Below, piece by piece: positions 22,231 through 33,054 of a DNA stretch of 64,000 bases. The DNA is from Dongia mobilis (GTDB lineage: Bacteria > Pseudomonadota > Alphaproteobacteria > Dongiales > Dongiaceae). The DNA lies in contig NZ_SNYW01000008.1 in NCBI RefSeq assembly GCF_004363235.1, positions 248,001-312,000 of the forward strand, in the 5' to 3' direction. The notes under the pieces are model-generated. The model worked only from the letters and a program-made list of their open reading frames with translations. It did no database searches and had not been told where the DNA came from. The translations under genes and the position numbers were made by a program. The stretch's first letter is position 1, and the number at the start of each line of letters is the position of its first letter.

Positions 22231-22326
22231 CCGGCTGGGCATATTCCGGCTGGGCCTCCACCGGTCGGGTCGTCGGCGGGCCGGGTAGCGGCTGGCGGGA
22301 GTTCCGGTAGCGGGAGTTCAGGTAAC
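22231..22326. repeat. 15-base periodic array, diverged
   Basis: CCGGCTGGG starts units at 22231 and 22246, and CCGGTCGGG follows at 22261, keeping a 15-base step. Two clear units of a second type, GGGAGTTCMGGTARC, occupy 22297-22311 and 22312-22326. The boundaries between the two types are blurred. Confidence 0.65.
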
Positions 22327-22400
22327 GGGGCCCCGCATTCCCGCCGGCCGCCGACAGGCGGGGGCCGGGATCAGGCAGTCGCGGGGCCCGCTGCAACGAC

Positions 22401-23276
<876 letters not shown>

Positions 23277-23281
23277 GGCTA

Positions 23282-24448
23282 TCAGGCCTCCTTGACCGCC
23301 TTGACGACCTTTTCGGCCGCGTCCGCCAGGTTGTCGGCGGACAGGATGGGCAGCCCGGACTGAGCCAGGATCTTCTTACCCAGTTCGACATTGGTGCCTT
23401 CGAGGCGCACGACGAGCGGCACGTGCAGGCTGACCTCGCGCGCCGCCGCCACCACGCCTTCCGCGATCACGTCGCAGCGCATGATGCCGCCGAAGATGTT
23501 GACCAGGATGCCCTCGACATTGGGGTCGGAGAGGATGATCTTGAAGGCGGCCGTCACGCGTTCCTTGGTGGCGCCGCCGCCGACATCGAGGAAGTTCGCC
23601 GGTGAGCCGCCATAGAGCTTGATGATGTCCATGGTCGCCATGGCGAGGCCCGCGCCGTTCACCATGCAGCCGATCGAGCCGTCGAGCTTGATGTAGTTGA
23701 GGCTGTGCTTGGCGGCCTCGAGCTCGGCCGGGTCTTCCTCGTCGGGATCGCGCAGTTCCTCGACATCCGGATGGCGGAAGAGGGCGTTGTCGTCGAAATT
23801 GATCTTGGCGTCGAGCGCCAGTACCTCGCCCTCGCCGGTCACCACCAGCGGGTTGATCTCGACGATCGAGCAATCGAGGTCGGTGAAGGCCTTGTAGAGC
23901 GCCAGGATGAACTTGGTGGCCGAGCCGATCTGCTTGCCGCTGAGGCCGAGACCGAAGGCGATCTGGCGGGCATGGAAGGGCTGGATGCCGGTGGCCGGAT
24001 CGATCGCCACCTTGAGGATCTTCTCCGGATGCGAGGCCGCGACCTCCTCGATATCCATGCCGCCTTCGGTAGACGCCATCACGGTGACGCGCGAAGTGGC
24101 GCGGTCGACCAGCATGCCGAGATAAAGCTCGCGCTTGATGTCGCAGCCGGCCTCGACATAGATCCGCTTCACCACCTTGCCGGCGGGGCCGGTCTGGTGG
24201 GTGACGAGCGTCATGCCCAGCATCTTGCCGGCGAAATCCTTCACCTCGTCCAGCGATTTCGCGACCTTGACGCCGCCGGCCTTGCCGCGGCCGCCGGCAT
24301 GAATCTGCGCCTTCACGACACAGAGACCGCCGCCCAGTTTCTTGGCTGCATCGACCGCCTCGTCGGCGGAATAGGCGACATGACCGTCGGGGACGGAGAC
24401 GCCAAACTTACGGATCAGGGCTTTGGCCTGATATTCGTGGATGTTCAT
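23282..24448 (-). CDS. sucC: Succinyl-CoA synthetase beta subunit
   Basis: The 388-residue beta subunit provides the nucleotide-binding ATP-grasp domain. It begins [17 protein letters not shown], carries [17 protein letters not shown] in the ATP site, and ends with the subunit-contact domain ([17 protein letters not shown]). The ATG at 24448 is chosen because family members begin exactly there; a longer frame runs to 24487. It follows the Lys-rich peptide gene by about 300 bases on the same strand, so it may share the mdh transcript and also have its own promoter. Confidence 0.98.
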   Translation of the reverse strand: MNIHEYQAKALIRKFGVSVPDGHVAYSADEAVDAAKKLGGGLCVVKAQIHAGGRGKAGGVKVAKSLDEVKDFAGKMLGMTLVTHQTGPAGKVVKRIYVEAGCDIKRELYLGMLVDRATSRVTVMASTEGGMDIEEVAASHPEKILKVAIDPATGIQPFHARQIAFGLGLSGKQIGSATKFILALYKAFTDLDCSIVEINPLVVTGEGEVLALDAKINFDDNALFRHPDVEELRDPDEEDPAELEAAKHSLNYIKLDGSIGCMVNGAGLAMATMDIIKLYGGSPANFLDVGGGATKERVTAAFKIILSDPNVEGILVNIFGGIMRCDVIAEGVVAAAREVSLHVPLVVRLEGTNVELGKKILAQSGLPILSADNLADAAEKVVKAVKEA

Positions 24449-24557
24449 CCCAGGGTGACCCGCTATGTGCGTTGCGAGGGACTGCACCCCGGCAGCGCCT
24501 TCAAACGGGGCGCCAAACGCTCGTCAGCCACCGGGGCCGCGCGATTTTCCGGAAAGA

Positions 24558-24578
24558 TCAAGACGTTGAAAGTCTTGA
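24558..24578. other. Hairpin in the sucC leader region
   Basis: TCAAGAC (24558-24564) pairs with GTCTTGA (24572-24578) across a seven-base loop, about 110 bases upstream of sucC in the 24449-24750 gap. The poly-A on its right side reads as poly-T before the hairpin on the minus strand, so it is not a terminator for mdh. It may be a leader structure; apart from this hairpin and the next I see nothing definite in the gap. Confidence 0.35.
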
Positions 24579-24725
24579 GAAAAAAAGCGGGCGACAGCGA
24601 CAGCCGACGAAATGCTGTGGTGCAGCAGATCGCACTCTACCACCATGCCGGACGGGTTCAAGCCAATTGAACTGGAAACCGTCGCTACAACAGGGCGATA
24701 GGACTGTCGCCGTCGCAGGCCGTTT

Positions 24726-24743
24726 GGTCTTCCGAAAAAGACC
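24726..24743 (-). terminator. Weak hairpin after the Lys-rich peptide gene
   Basis: GGTCTT and AAGACC can form a six-base stem just beyond the stop codon of the peptide gene on the minus strand. There is no good T-tract after it, so it may only attenuate or stabilise the message between mdh and sucC. Confidence 0.35.
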
Positions 24744-24750
24744 GAGAAGG

Positions 24751-25871
<1,121 letters not shown>

Positions 25872-26021
25872 CTAATCCTGGTATCCCTTACGCATTGCCC
25901 GATTCTGATTAGGCAATGCCCCCTGCGCTCAAAGCGCACTCCTCTAGATGTTGAGTTAATAACCCGAAATTGCCACAAGAGCAAGAGGCATTAACTCTTC
26001 GCGTGAAAATCCTGCCGCACC

Positions 26022-27185
26022 TCACGTCAAATGCGGTCGGGTCAGATACTCGACCGACTGCATCTCGTTGAGGCGGCTGACGGTGCGCTCGAACTCGAAC
26101 GCGCCATCGCCTTCCGGATAGAGCCGCTCCGGCTTGTCCGCCGCCGCGATGATCGTCGTCACCTTGTGTTCGTAGAGCGCGTCGATGAGGTTGATGAAGC
26201 GCCGCGCCTCGTTGCGCCGCTCGGCCGAAAGCTTCGGCACACCGTCCAGCAGCACCACGTCGTAATGCGTGGCGATGGCCAGGTAATCGGCAGCTCCCAG
26301 CGCCTTCGCGCACAATTCGTCGAAATCGAACCAGGCGACGCGGCCATGGACATTGGCGACCTGACGCTGGATCTCGAGCCGGCGACCCTGCACCGTCAGG
26401 TGGCTCGCGATCGGTGGCTCGTTGTCGGTCATGCGGGCGAAGGCCTCGCGCATGTGGCGCGCGGCCAGATCGCCCAGTGGATAGTGGTAGACGCTCATGT
26501 CCTTGAGGCGTGCCAGGCGATAGTCGCGGGCGCCATCCAGTTCGAGGACGTCGAGCCGGTCCTTGAGCAGGGCGATGAAGGGCAGGAACTGGTCGCGCTG
26601 CAATCCGCCCTTGTAGAGATCGTCCGGTGCCCAGTTCGAGGTCGCCACCATCACCACGCCGCGCTCGAAGAGCGCGGTGAAGAGCCGGCCCAGGATCATC
26701 GCGTCGGCGATGTTGGTGACATGGAACTCGTCGAAGCAGAGCAGCGTCACCTCCTGGCCGATCTTCTCGGCCAGGGTGGGGATGAGGTCCACCTGTTTCG
26801 GCTTTTCCTGCCGCCACTGATGCAGTTGCTCGTGCACCTCAAGCATGAAGGCATGGAAATGGACGCGGCGCTTCTTCTCGACCGGTGCATGGGCGAAGAA
26901 CAGATCCATCAGCATCGACTTGCCGCGACCGACCCCGCCATAGAGATAGAGGCCCTGGGGTGCAGTGACTTCGCCCGCGCCGAAGATCCGCCGCGCGAGA
27001 CCCAGGCGCGCGGCCCAAGCCTGGCCGATGGCCTGCAGGCCGGCCTGTGCCTGCGGCTTGTAGTTCCGGAGCGCGTTGTGGAGCGACTGCAGCTTCTCCG
27101 CCGCCAGCTCCTGCGCGGCATCGTGGTGCAGGCGACCGGCGCGATGCATCGCGCGATAGGCGGGGAGAGGCCCGTCATCGATCAT
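26022..27185 (-). CDS. zapE: Cell division ATPase ZapE (AFG1 family)
   Basis: The product is an AFG1/LACE1-type AAA ATPase. Walker A is GLYLYGGVGRGKSMLMD, Walker B is LLCFDEFHVTNI, and the sensor region MVATSNWAP follows. In E. coli ZapE acts on FtsZ rings under stress; mitochondrial homologues act in protein quality control. I start at the ATG at 27185 (387 residues) because the family motif DGPLPAYRAM begins at once; in-frame ATGs at 27200, 27206 and 27260 are possible and no clear ribosome-binding site decides. The zapE-mdh order is common in alphaproteobacteria. Confidence 0.92.
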   Translation of the reverse strand: MIDDGPLPAYRAMHRAGRLHHDAAQELAAEKLQSLHNALRNYKPQAQAGLQAIGQAWAARLGLARRIFGAGEVTAPQGLYLYGGVGRGKSMLMDLFFAHAPVEKKRRVHFHAFMLEVHEQLHQWRQEKPKQVDLIPTLAEKIGQEVTLLCFDEFHVTNIADAMILGRLFTALFERGVVMVATSNWAPDDLYKGGLQRDQFLPFIALLKDRLDVLELDGARDYRLARLKDMSVYHYPLGDLAARHMREAFARMTDNEPPIASHLTVQGRRLEIQRQVANVHGRVAWFDFDELCAKALGAADYLAIATHYDVVLLDGVPKLSAERRNEARRFINLIDALYEHKVTTIIAAADKPERLYPEGDGAFEFERTVSRLNEMQSVEYLTRPHLT

Positions 27186-27398
27186 GGATGCGGCCGACAT
27201 GTGCATCGTTGCGGAAGGCGCGACTCGGTCAATATGCATATCGCAGATATGACAACACATTTTTTTTCACTTATCCACCGCGAAGTGATTCGCGCGTGTT
27301 TTCCCGATCACGGATTCCCGCCTCACTGAGTCATCGCTGCAACAGGTGACGACGCCATGCGATCGAGACACAGACCGTGACGCAAGCCGAAATGCAAA

Positions 27399-27427
27399 CC
27401 GCGCCGGCTTTGCTCAAGCCGGCGCGG
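27399..27427 (-). terminator. Intrinsic terminator after the lipoprotein gene
   Basis: CCGCGCCGGCTT (27399-27410) pairs perfectly with AAGCCGGCGCGG (27416-27427) around a five-base loop. On the minus strand a T-rich stretch (TTTGCATTT) follows. It lies 74 bases beyond the stop of the lipoprotein gene. The 316-base gap up to zapE also holds a small hairpin at 27279-27294 but no gene. Confidence 0.75.
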
Positions 27428-27501
27428 CAGCATCGGGATTAAGACTCTGTTTACGTTCGCCGGCGGCAATCACATGGTTGCCGTTGCCGCAGGTTGCACC
27501 G

Positions 27502-29133
27502 TCACATGCCGGACAGCGAGACGCCGTTGACCTTGGTGTCGCCGGTGGCATCGACCTCGATCTTGAGCCTGTCGACCGGTTTGCCGTCGCTGTCCGCCTC
27601 GCGCTTCGCCAGCGACTGGATCATGGCAAGGCCACCGACGATCTGCGCCGCATCGGCCGAGGTTTGCGCCGCTTCGGTTGCCATCTGCATGGCGCCGTCC
27701 AGGCCGAACACGTCGACATCAAGCGCACCGACCAGGCCGAACACCGCCTCCGGCAAGACGTCGAAGGTGCCGGCAGCGCCCACCTGCAGAACCTCCGCAC
27801 TGAGGCCCGACGGGCCCATCTTCAGCTTCATCGGCGCCTGCTGCAGCAACTGACCCATGGCGATGAACATGACATTCATCGCCGCCTCGGCCTGGTTCTG
27901 GTCGCCGGCCACCAGGGCCGGGAACTGGTCGCCGATCAGCGACCACAATTCCTTGGTCGGCACGTCGCTGAGCGTCAGCGCCAGTTCGCCCTTGCCCGGC
28001 AGCAGCTTCTCGAACAGCGGCGTCGCCGCGATATCCGGATCCCGGATGACGAGGCCGTCATGGCCGAGCCCGAAATTCAGGCTGGCCTTCTCGCCGTCGA
28101 GGCCGCTCATGCCGAGCTGGAAGCGGCCATTGCCGAGGCGGAATGGCTCGCTGCCATCCGCTTCCTTGAAGCTCGCCCCGCCGATCTCGACGTCATAGTC
28201 GATGCTGGCCATGATGGCGCCCATGCCCTTGATCAACTCGCCCATCCTGGCGGCCTGCTCGGGCGTCAGGGTCGGGTTGCCGCCGGATGCGGCATCCGGC
28301 GCGGTGTCGGGTGCTGCCGTCGCCTGATCGGCCAATGCCGCGGTCAGGGTCTGCAACTCGCGGGTCTTCTCGACATATTCTTTCAGCTTGACCTTGCCGA
28401 GGCCGAAGCGACCGGAGAGCTTGTCGAGACCGAGCGAGCCGCCGGTTTCATCCTTGGCGACCAGGCCGGCCAGTTCGACCGTGCCGGTCTGATCGAACAG
28501 GCCGCCGCCCTTGTCGTCGCTGGCCACGGTCACGGTCAGGCTGCTGGCCCGCATGTCGCCGCCGCGTTCCCCGCTATCCGTGGCGACGATATCCGCCGCC
28601 TGCCAGTTGAGGGACAGCAGCGATTGCAGGCTGGAGGACCATTCGCCGGTGAAGCTGGTGGTCTTCAGCGACAGGCTGCCTGTCTCCTTGCCGGCGCTGT
28701 CCCGGTTTGGGAAGCGCGGCGCATGCGCGAGGTCGCTGACGATATAGCCGTCGCTGCCCTGCGGCGTCAGGCGGTAAGTGATGGTGCCGATCTCCATATG
28801 CTCGGCTTCCTTCGCACCCACCCGAACGCCATCGACCGACACCGCGAAGGCATTCTCCTCCGGCGTCACCTTGATGGCGTCATGATGCAGGACCCGCTGC
28901 TCGGCTGGACCTTCCATCAGGGCAAGGTATTCCTCGATGCTCTTCTGGATGAGCGGCGCCTCGGCCGGGTCGATCTTGACGGCGGCCGTTTCGACGGCAC
29001 TGCTCTCGGCATTCTGTCCTGACGCCTGATCCTTGGCGTCATCGCCGCAGGCTGACAGGAACAAGAGGGCGACCACCCCGCCGGCTGCCAGATTGGTCCG
29101 CAACATCTGGCCCGATTTCCACCAACGCCCCAT
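27502..29133 (-). CDS. Lipoprotein of unknown function (DUF945/YdgA-like?)
   Basis: The 543-residue product begins with a lipoprotein signal ending in LSACGDD, placing the lipid-bearing Cys at residue 29. The rest is rich in beta-like segments with recurring patterns such as GSLSLKTTSFTG, SGRFGLGKVKL, GRFQLGMSGL and KVNGVSLSGM. These recall DUF945/YdgA-type and other long periplasmic lipid-trafficking proteins, but I cannot assign it firmly. The ATG at 29133 is supported by an AAGGAGCAGGAG ribosome-binding site. The Asp after the Cys is the classical inner-membrane retention signal in enterobacteria and may not apply here. Confidence 0.65.
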   Translation of the reverse strand: MGRWWKSGQMLRTNLAAGGVVALLFLSACGDDAKDQASGQNAESSAVETAAVKIDPAEAPLIQKSIEEYLALMEGPAEQRVLHHDAIKVTPEENAFAVSVDGVRVGAKEAEHMEIGTITYRLTPQGSDGYIVSDLAHAPRFPNRDSAGKETGSLSLKTTSFTGEWSSSLQSLLSLNWQAADIVATDSGERGGDMRASSLTVTVASDDKGGGLFDQTGTVELAGLVAKDETGGSLGLDKLSGRFGLGKVKLKEYVEKTRELQTLTAALADQATAAPDTAPDAASGGNPTLTPEQAARMGELIKGMGAIMASIDYDVEIGGASFKEADGSEPFRLGNGRFQLGMSGLDGEKASLNFGLGHDGLVIRDPDIAATPLFEKLLPGKGELALTLSDVPTKELWSLIGDQFPALVAGDQNQAEAAMNVMFIAMGQLLQQAPMKLKMGPSGLSAEVLQVGAAGTFDVLPEAVFGLVGALDVDVFGLDGAMQMATEAAQTSADAAQIVGGLAMIQSLAKREADSDGKPVDRLKIEVDATGDTKVNGVSLSGM

Positions 29134-29354
29134 TTTCTCCTGCTCCTTGATTCCGATTGCGAAGTAAATTGCCAAAATGTCCCCGGCCGCCGCCCCGCTG
29201 GCGGGTGGCGCCCGCGCGCGCCCTATATCAGATCGGCCTCCGTCCCGGAATGCGGCTTGGCCCATCCTGTGACGCGGCGCACAGCATCAGGACAGGACAA
29301 TCTGGCCAAAGCATGGCGGCTAACAGGGCGCCGGTTTCCCAAGCCCGCGGATGT

Positions 29355-30863
29355 TCAGGGCGGCGGAATGTAGGGCTTCGCTCCCGTCGGCGCCCCGCCA
29401 GGCAATTGCGGGGTCAGTTGCTGCAGGTTGAAGGGGTCCTGGGCGAAGGGGTCGAAGGGCTGATTATCAAGCAACGGCTCAGCCGCTGGTGCCGCCGGCA
29501 CCGCCGGTGCCTGAGTCTGCGCAGCCGGAGCTTGAACCGCCGGAGACTGGGCTGCGGGGGCTTGGACTGCGGGGGCCTCAACCACTGGCGCCACCCATTC
29601 CAGCGCCGTCGGTGTGCTGGCGGGCAGTGGCGCGGGTGGCGTCGGTTCGGCCACGGGCGGCGCGGCCATGTCGGGTGCCGCCAGATTGGAATCCGGAGCA
29701 ACGATATCGGGCATGGCTGGCGCAGGCGTTGCGACCCCGGGCGTCGGCGTTGCAATTCCGGGCGCCGTGGCCGGCGCCATGCCGCCGTCCGGCGGCACGA
29801 TCTCGGCGCCGGTATGCAGCGGTACCCCACCGGCATTTGGTTGCGCCGTGGCCACCGGCTGCTGCGCGTCGCCGCTGGGCATCCAGGTCTCGGCGCGGCG
29901 CTTGGCCTGCGCCTGTTCCTCCGGCGTCATGCCGGCGGCCAGCATCTCGCCCCGCTTGCCGCCTTCCGGCTGGCCATAGAGGGCGGCCAGCTTGTACCAG
30001 GTCAGCGCCTGCACCTTGTCCAGCGGCACCCCTTGGCCGTTGGCGTAGAGATCGCCCAGCGCCACCATGGAGGCGGATTCCTTGCCATTGGCGGCACGCT
30101 CGAAATGCCGCACGGCGCGGATAAAATCCGGCTGGCCGGCAAAGCCCACGCGATAGATCGAGCCCAGCGAATAATCCGCTGTCAGGCTGCCGGCATCAGA
30201 TGCCTTCTGGAACCACTCGGCGGCGATGCGCGCATTGGCCAGGACACCGTCGCCGGCGAGATAGGCGCGGCCCAACTCGTTCATGGCGGCGACATTGCCG
30301 AGGCCGGCCGCCTGTTCCAGCCACGGCACCGCCTTGGCCGCATCGGCGGCGATGCCGGCATCGCCATCGGTCCCGGGCAATCCCTCCTGATAGATCACGG
30401 CCAGCTTGAGCATCGCCTGTTGCAGGCCGAGATCGGCGGCGCGGGTGTACCAGAAGACGGCTTCCCGGGGATCGCGCGGCACACCCTGGCCGGTTTCATA
30501 GAGGCGACCTAGGGCGAACTGGCCGTATTTCTGTGCCGCCGCAATCAATTCCGAGCCCTGCGGGCCGAGGGCAGCGCCGTTATAGCGCGGTGCCGTGTCG
30601 ATTTCGGCGGCGATCTTGTAATAGGTCGCGGCCTGGGTGAAATCCTGGACCCCGCCCGAGCCGTCCTCATAGATCTTGGCGAGGTTGAAGGCCGCCACCG
30701 GGTTGCCCAGCTTCGCTTCCTCGGCCAGCAGCGGCATGGCTCCGGCGACGTCACCCGCCTGCAGCTTCTCCTCCGCCATCTTGTAATCGGCCCGTGCCGG
30801 CGTCGCTTGAAGAACTGGGGTCGCCAGCAGCAGGGCGGCGGTGGCAAGCAGGAGAAGGCGCAT
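29355..30863 (-). CDS. Sel1-repeat secreted protein with Pro/Ala-rich tail
   Basis: A signal peptide (about 1-26) leads into six or seven Sel1-like repeats (about 27-320), with the usual A-x-x-x-L-G-x-x-Y spacing visible in FNLAKIYEDGSGGVQD and FALGRLYETGQGVPRD. The last 170 residues are low-complexity Pro/Ala/Val, with near-repeats of PAVQAPAAQ, and the end is short and polar. Sel1 proteins act as scaffolds or regulators; the partner is unknown. The tail looks like a flexible cell-wall-spanning spacer. At 502 residues it is long for the family because of the tail. Confidence 0.8.
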   Translation of the reverse strand: MRLLLLATAALLLATPVLQATPARADYKMAEEKLQAGDVAGAMPLLAEEAKLGNPVAAFNLAKIYEDGSGGVQDFTQAATYYKIAAEIDTAPRYNGAALGPQGSELIAAAQKYGQFALGRLYETGQGVPRDPREAVFWYTRAADLGLQQAMLKLAVIYQEGLPGTDGDAGIAADAAKAVPWLEQAAGLGNVAAMNELGRAYLAGDGVLANARIAAEWFQKASDAGSLTADYSLGSIYRVGFAGQPDFIRAVRHFERAANGKESASMVALGDLYANGQGVPLDKVQALTWYKLAALYGQPEGGKRGEMLAAGMTPEEQAQAKRRAETWMPSGDAQQPVATAQPNAGGVPLHTGAEIVPPDGGMAPATAPGIATPTPGVATPAPAMPDIVAPDSNLAAPDMAAPPVAEPTPPAPLPASTPTALEWVAPVVEAPAVQAPAAQSPAVQAPAAQTQAPAVPAAPAAEPLLDNQPFDPFAQDPFNLQQLTPQLPGGAPTGAKPYIPPP

Positions 30864-30948
30864 CTATCCCGGTCCAATGCGGTGTTGCTGGTTCGCAATC
30901 TACCGAAAAGCGGGCGCCATGGCCAGCTTGGGCGGCGCGATGCGCATG

Positions 30949-31521
30949 TCAGAACTGCAATTTGGGATCGGCGAGAACTGCCTGCTCGGCTTCCGTGGTT
31001 TCCCGACCCAGGGCGGCGTTGCGGCCCGGAAAGCGACCCGCCCGCCGGACCACGTCGCGATGGCGATGGGCATAATCCAGCTGGATCTCGGCGAAGGCCT
31101 TCGATTCCGGTGGTGCCTCGGCAAGGTGCCGCGTGAACAACTCGACGGCACGCTCCTGATCGGCCAGCGCCTCGCTATGCTCGAAAGGAAGATAGAGGAA
31201 ATGCCGCCGGTCAAAGGGCAGCATCCGGTCGAAGCCCTGGCGCAGGGCATCATCCGCGATCAGCCGCGCCCGTGCATCGCCCAGGAACGCCTTCGCCTCG
31301 CCCCGGTATATATTGCGGGCCATCTGGTCGAGCAGGAGGAGAAGGGCAAGGCAGCCATCGGGCGATTGCCGCCAATCCTCGAACGCCCCCTGCTGTGCCC
31401 CATGCACCGCCGCGCCGAAGCGCCGGGCGATCTCGGCATCGAACTCGCGGTCCCGTTCGAACCAGACCTTGCGGGCCCGGTCCGAGAACCAGAAATCGAG
31501 AACCGCGCGTGGATCGGTCAT
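30949..31521 (-). CDS. DUF924-family protein
   Basis: The 190-residue product matches DUF924: VLDFWFSDRARKVWFERD at the N terminus, then LALLLLLDQMARNIYRG, FLYLPFEHSEALADQE and a C-terminal HRDVVRRAGRFPGRNAALGRET. The fold is TPR-like and all helical; the biochemical function is not known. The start codon overlaps the stop of the upstream membrane-protein gene (ATGA), so the two are probably coupled. No signal peptide is seen, so it should be cytoplasmic. Confidence 0.88.
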   Translation of the reverse strand: MTDPRAVLDFWFSDRARKVWFERDREFDAEIARRFGAAVHGAQQGAFEDWRQSPDGCLALLLLLDQMARNIYRGEAKAFLGDARARLIADDALRQGFDRMLPFDRRHFLYLPFEHSEALADQERAVELFTRHLAEAPPESKAFAEIQLDYAHRHRDVVRRAGRFPGRNAALGRETTEAEQAVLADPKLQF

Positions 31522-32258
31522 GCCTGAAACCCGGACGATGTTGCGCGGTGAAAATTGATCTGGCGAACCAAATCCCTGGCCCTGTCGACATGTGCCGGAA
31601 AGATGGGCAACTCGACTTCACGGCCGTCGCGGTCACGCTCCAGAAGCACCATCATGGTCTTCGGCTGTAAGCCAAAGACGCGACGCAAGCGATTGTCCCA
31701 GGCCTTGTCGGCAACTTCCTGAACCGCCATCTGCTCAAGTGTTTCGAGACCGAAGACCCAATCCAAGTCTATTCCGTTCGCGGTCGCTCGATCTGAAACA
31801 ACGAAGCGAGCCAGTTGATGCATCGGATCAAATCCGATGGCAATGCCCCGATTCCTCAACCAGATAGCGCCCTTGGGCGAGAATCCGCCCTTGCTGCCAT
31901 CATTGAAGACGAGGTTGTTGGCCGGGCTGCCGGCCAGCTCCAGAATGACGTCGCTCTGCCTCGTCTCTCGAATGCCGGGAAGACGGAGTTCGCGGTACCA
32001 GAACGTCAGTATGGACGCGGCTCCGGCCGGAATGAACGCGTAACCGATGTCATCAAGGCCAAGTGCCAAGTTGATGACCACGCCCAAACCGAAGCCGATC
32101 GCACCTGCTGCAAGCAAGGTCAGCAAGGAAAATAGTTGACGCAACTGTTCCCTCAGCATTGCCCAGCCGGGATTTCGCCGACTGGGCTGCTGAAGATAGG
32201 TTTCGCGAGGCTGTCGTCTCGCCGGGCTCTGCCCGGGGACAGGGCGCTCCGCCGTCAC
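31518..32258 (-). CDS. Two-helix membrane protein of unknown function, atypical codon use
   Basis: Two close hydrophobic segments (FSLLTLLAAGAIGFGLGVVI and YAFIPAGAASILTFWY) are followed by a soluble domain of about 150 residues with no family I recognise. A GTG at 32258 overlaps the GST stop codon (GTGA) and gives 246 residues; the ATG at 32159 (213 residues) would begin right before the helices and is also plausible. Codon use is unlike the neighbours: TTG, CTA, TTT, CAA and GCA are frequent where adjacent genes use CTG, TTC, CAG and GCC. This suggests later acquisition. It is coupled to the DUF924 gene by an ATGA overlap. Confidence 0.6.
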   Translation of the reverse strand: MTAERPVPGQSPARRQPRETYLQQPSRRNPGWAMLREQLRQLFSLLTLLAAGAIGFGLGVVINLALGLDDIGYAFIPAGAASILTFWYRELRLPGIRETRQSDVILELAGSPANNLVFNDGSKGGFSPKGAIWLRNRGIAIGFDPMHQLARFVVSDRATANGIDLDWVFGLETLEQMAVQEVADKAWDNRLRRVFGLQPKTMMVLLERDRDGREVELPIFPAHVDRARDLVRQINFHRATSSGFQA

Positions 32259-32896
32259 GCCGCGACCGGCCCCACATGGTTGAATTCGGCCACGCGGGCG
32301 ATGGCGGGGCGGGCGCGGACCTTCTCGGCAAGGCGCTTCAGATGGGGGAAGCGCTTATAGGTGTCGGGACAGCAATCCTGCCAGGTGGAGAGCATGAAGC
32401 AGAGCGCATCGGCGGCCGAGAAGCGCTCGCCCAGCAGGAAGGGGCCGTTCTTGGCCAAATGCGCGTCGATCCGCGCCCACAGCTTCTCGATCTCGGCTTG
32501 GGCGGAAGCCTGCACGCCGGCAAGCCCGTTCGCCTCGGTGGTGATGCGGTCTGGATAATAGAAGCGCAGCATGGCCGGCTGCAGCGTGTTGTTGAGGTGG
32601 AAGAGCCACATGAGGAATGCGCCACGCTTCGGGTCGTCAGCTGCCGGGGAGAGGCCCGCTTGCGGAAAGCGGTCGGCGATGAGCAGCGAGATCGCCGCGC
32701 ATTCGCTGATGACGCTGCCATCAGGCAGCTTCAGCGCCGGCAGCTTTCCGGCCGGGTTGATCTTCAGATAGTCGGCCTGCTTGTGCTGTTCCTTGCTCAT
32801 GTCGATGAGCACGGCATCGTATTTCGCTCCCGATTCCTCCAGGCAGTAATGCGCCGCGATCGAGGCGGAATTGTGCGACCAGTAGAGCGTGTACAT
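32255..32896 (-). CDS. Glutathione S-transferase family protein
   Basis: The 213-residue product has a thioredoxin-like N-terminal domain (1-80; YTLYWSHNSASIAAHYCLEE, then NPAGKLPALKLPDGSVISECAA with the cis-Pro and the Glu-Ser-like glutathione contact replaced by Glu-Cys) and an all-helical C-terminal domain with FSAADALCFMLSTWQD. It probably conjugates or reduces electrophiles with glutathione. The catalytic residue is likely Ser10 or a neighbour. It begins the GST-membrane protein-DUF924 run. Confidence 0.86.
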   Translation of the reverse strand: MYTLYWSHNSASIAAHYCLEESGAKYDAVLIDMSKEQHKQADYLKINPAGKLPALKLPDGSVISECAAISLLIADRFPQAGLSPAADDPKRGAFLMWLFHLNNTLQPAMLRFYYPDRITTEANGLAGVQASAQAEIEKLWARIDAHLAKNGPFLLGERFSAADALCFMLSTWQDCCPDTYKRFPHLKRLAEKVRARPAIARVAEFNHVGPVAA

Positions 32897-32942
32897 GGAT
32901 GATCCTTCGTTTGACGATCTCAGTAGCGACTTTCTTCTATAC

Positions 32943-33033
32943 TGTCATGGCCCGCGCAGGCGGGCCATCCACGAGTTTTTTGCCAACCGAAGGTGACAAG
33001 TCGTGGATGCCCCGGCCAAGCCGGGGCATGACA
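32943..33033. repeat. Palindromic intergenic repeat pair
   Basis: A left part (32943-32974) and right part (33001-33033) each form a short hairpin around GGCCCG..CGGGCC and GCCCCGG..CCGGGGC. The outer ends pair with each other: TGTCATG with CATGACA, and ATCCACGA with TCGTGGAT. This is the form of the GTCATG..GGATCCA-type palindromes common in alphaproteobacterial intergenic regions. It fills the gap between the GST gene and the permease gene. Confidence 0.75.
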
Positions 33034-33054
33034 ATGCTAAGTGGCGCCCCCCGC

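Larger units (their letters stand above)
21763..22400. other. 638-base non-coding stretch between sucD and sucA
   Basis: I see no convincing gene here; the longest minus frame starts at a TTG and is full of Pro/Arg/Ser in a five-residue rhythm, which mirrors 15-base DNA repeats. The stretch holds two short tandem arrays (21796-21840 and 22231-22326) and a perfect hairpin, GCGGGTT (22153-22159) with AACCCGC (22163-22169). It separates sucCD from sucAB, which adjoin more closely in many relatives, and probably carries the sucA promoter. Confidence 0.6.

Noticed and set aside
21833..22396. 187-codon minus-strand frame between sucD and sucA
   Set aside because: It would start at a TTG right after sucD, has no ribosome-binding site I can see, matches no family, and its five-residue rhythm reflects 15-base DNA repeats.
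29157..30512. 451-codon plus-strand frame opposite the Sel1 gene
   Set aside because: It is the complement of a low-complexity Pro/Ala coding region and of repeats; the minus frame has a signal peptide and Sel1 motifs.
30841..31527. Plus-strand frame opposite the DUF924 gene
   Set aside because: The minus frame matches DUF924 over its whole length.
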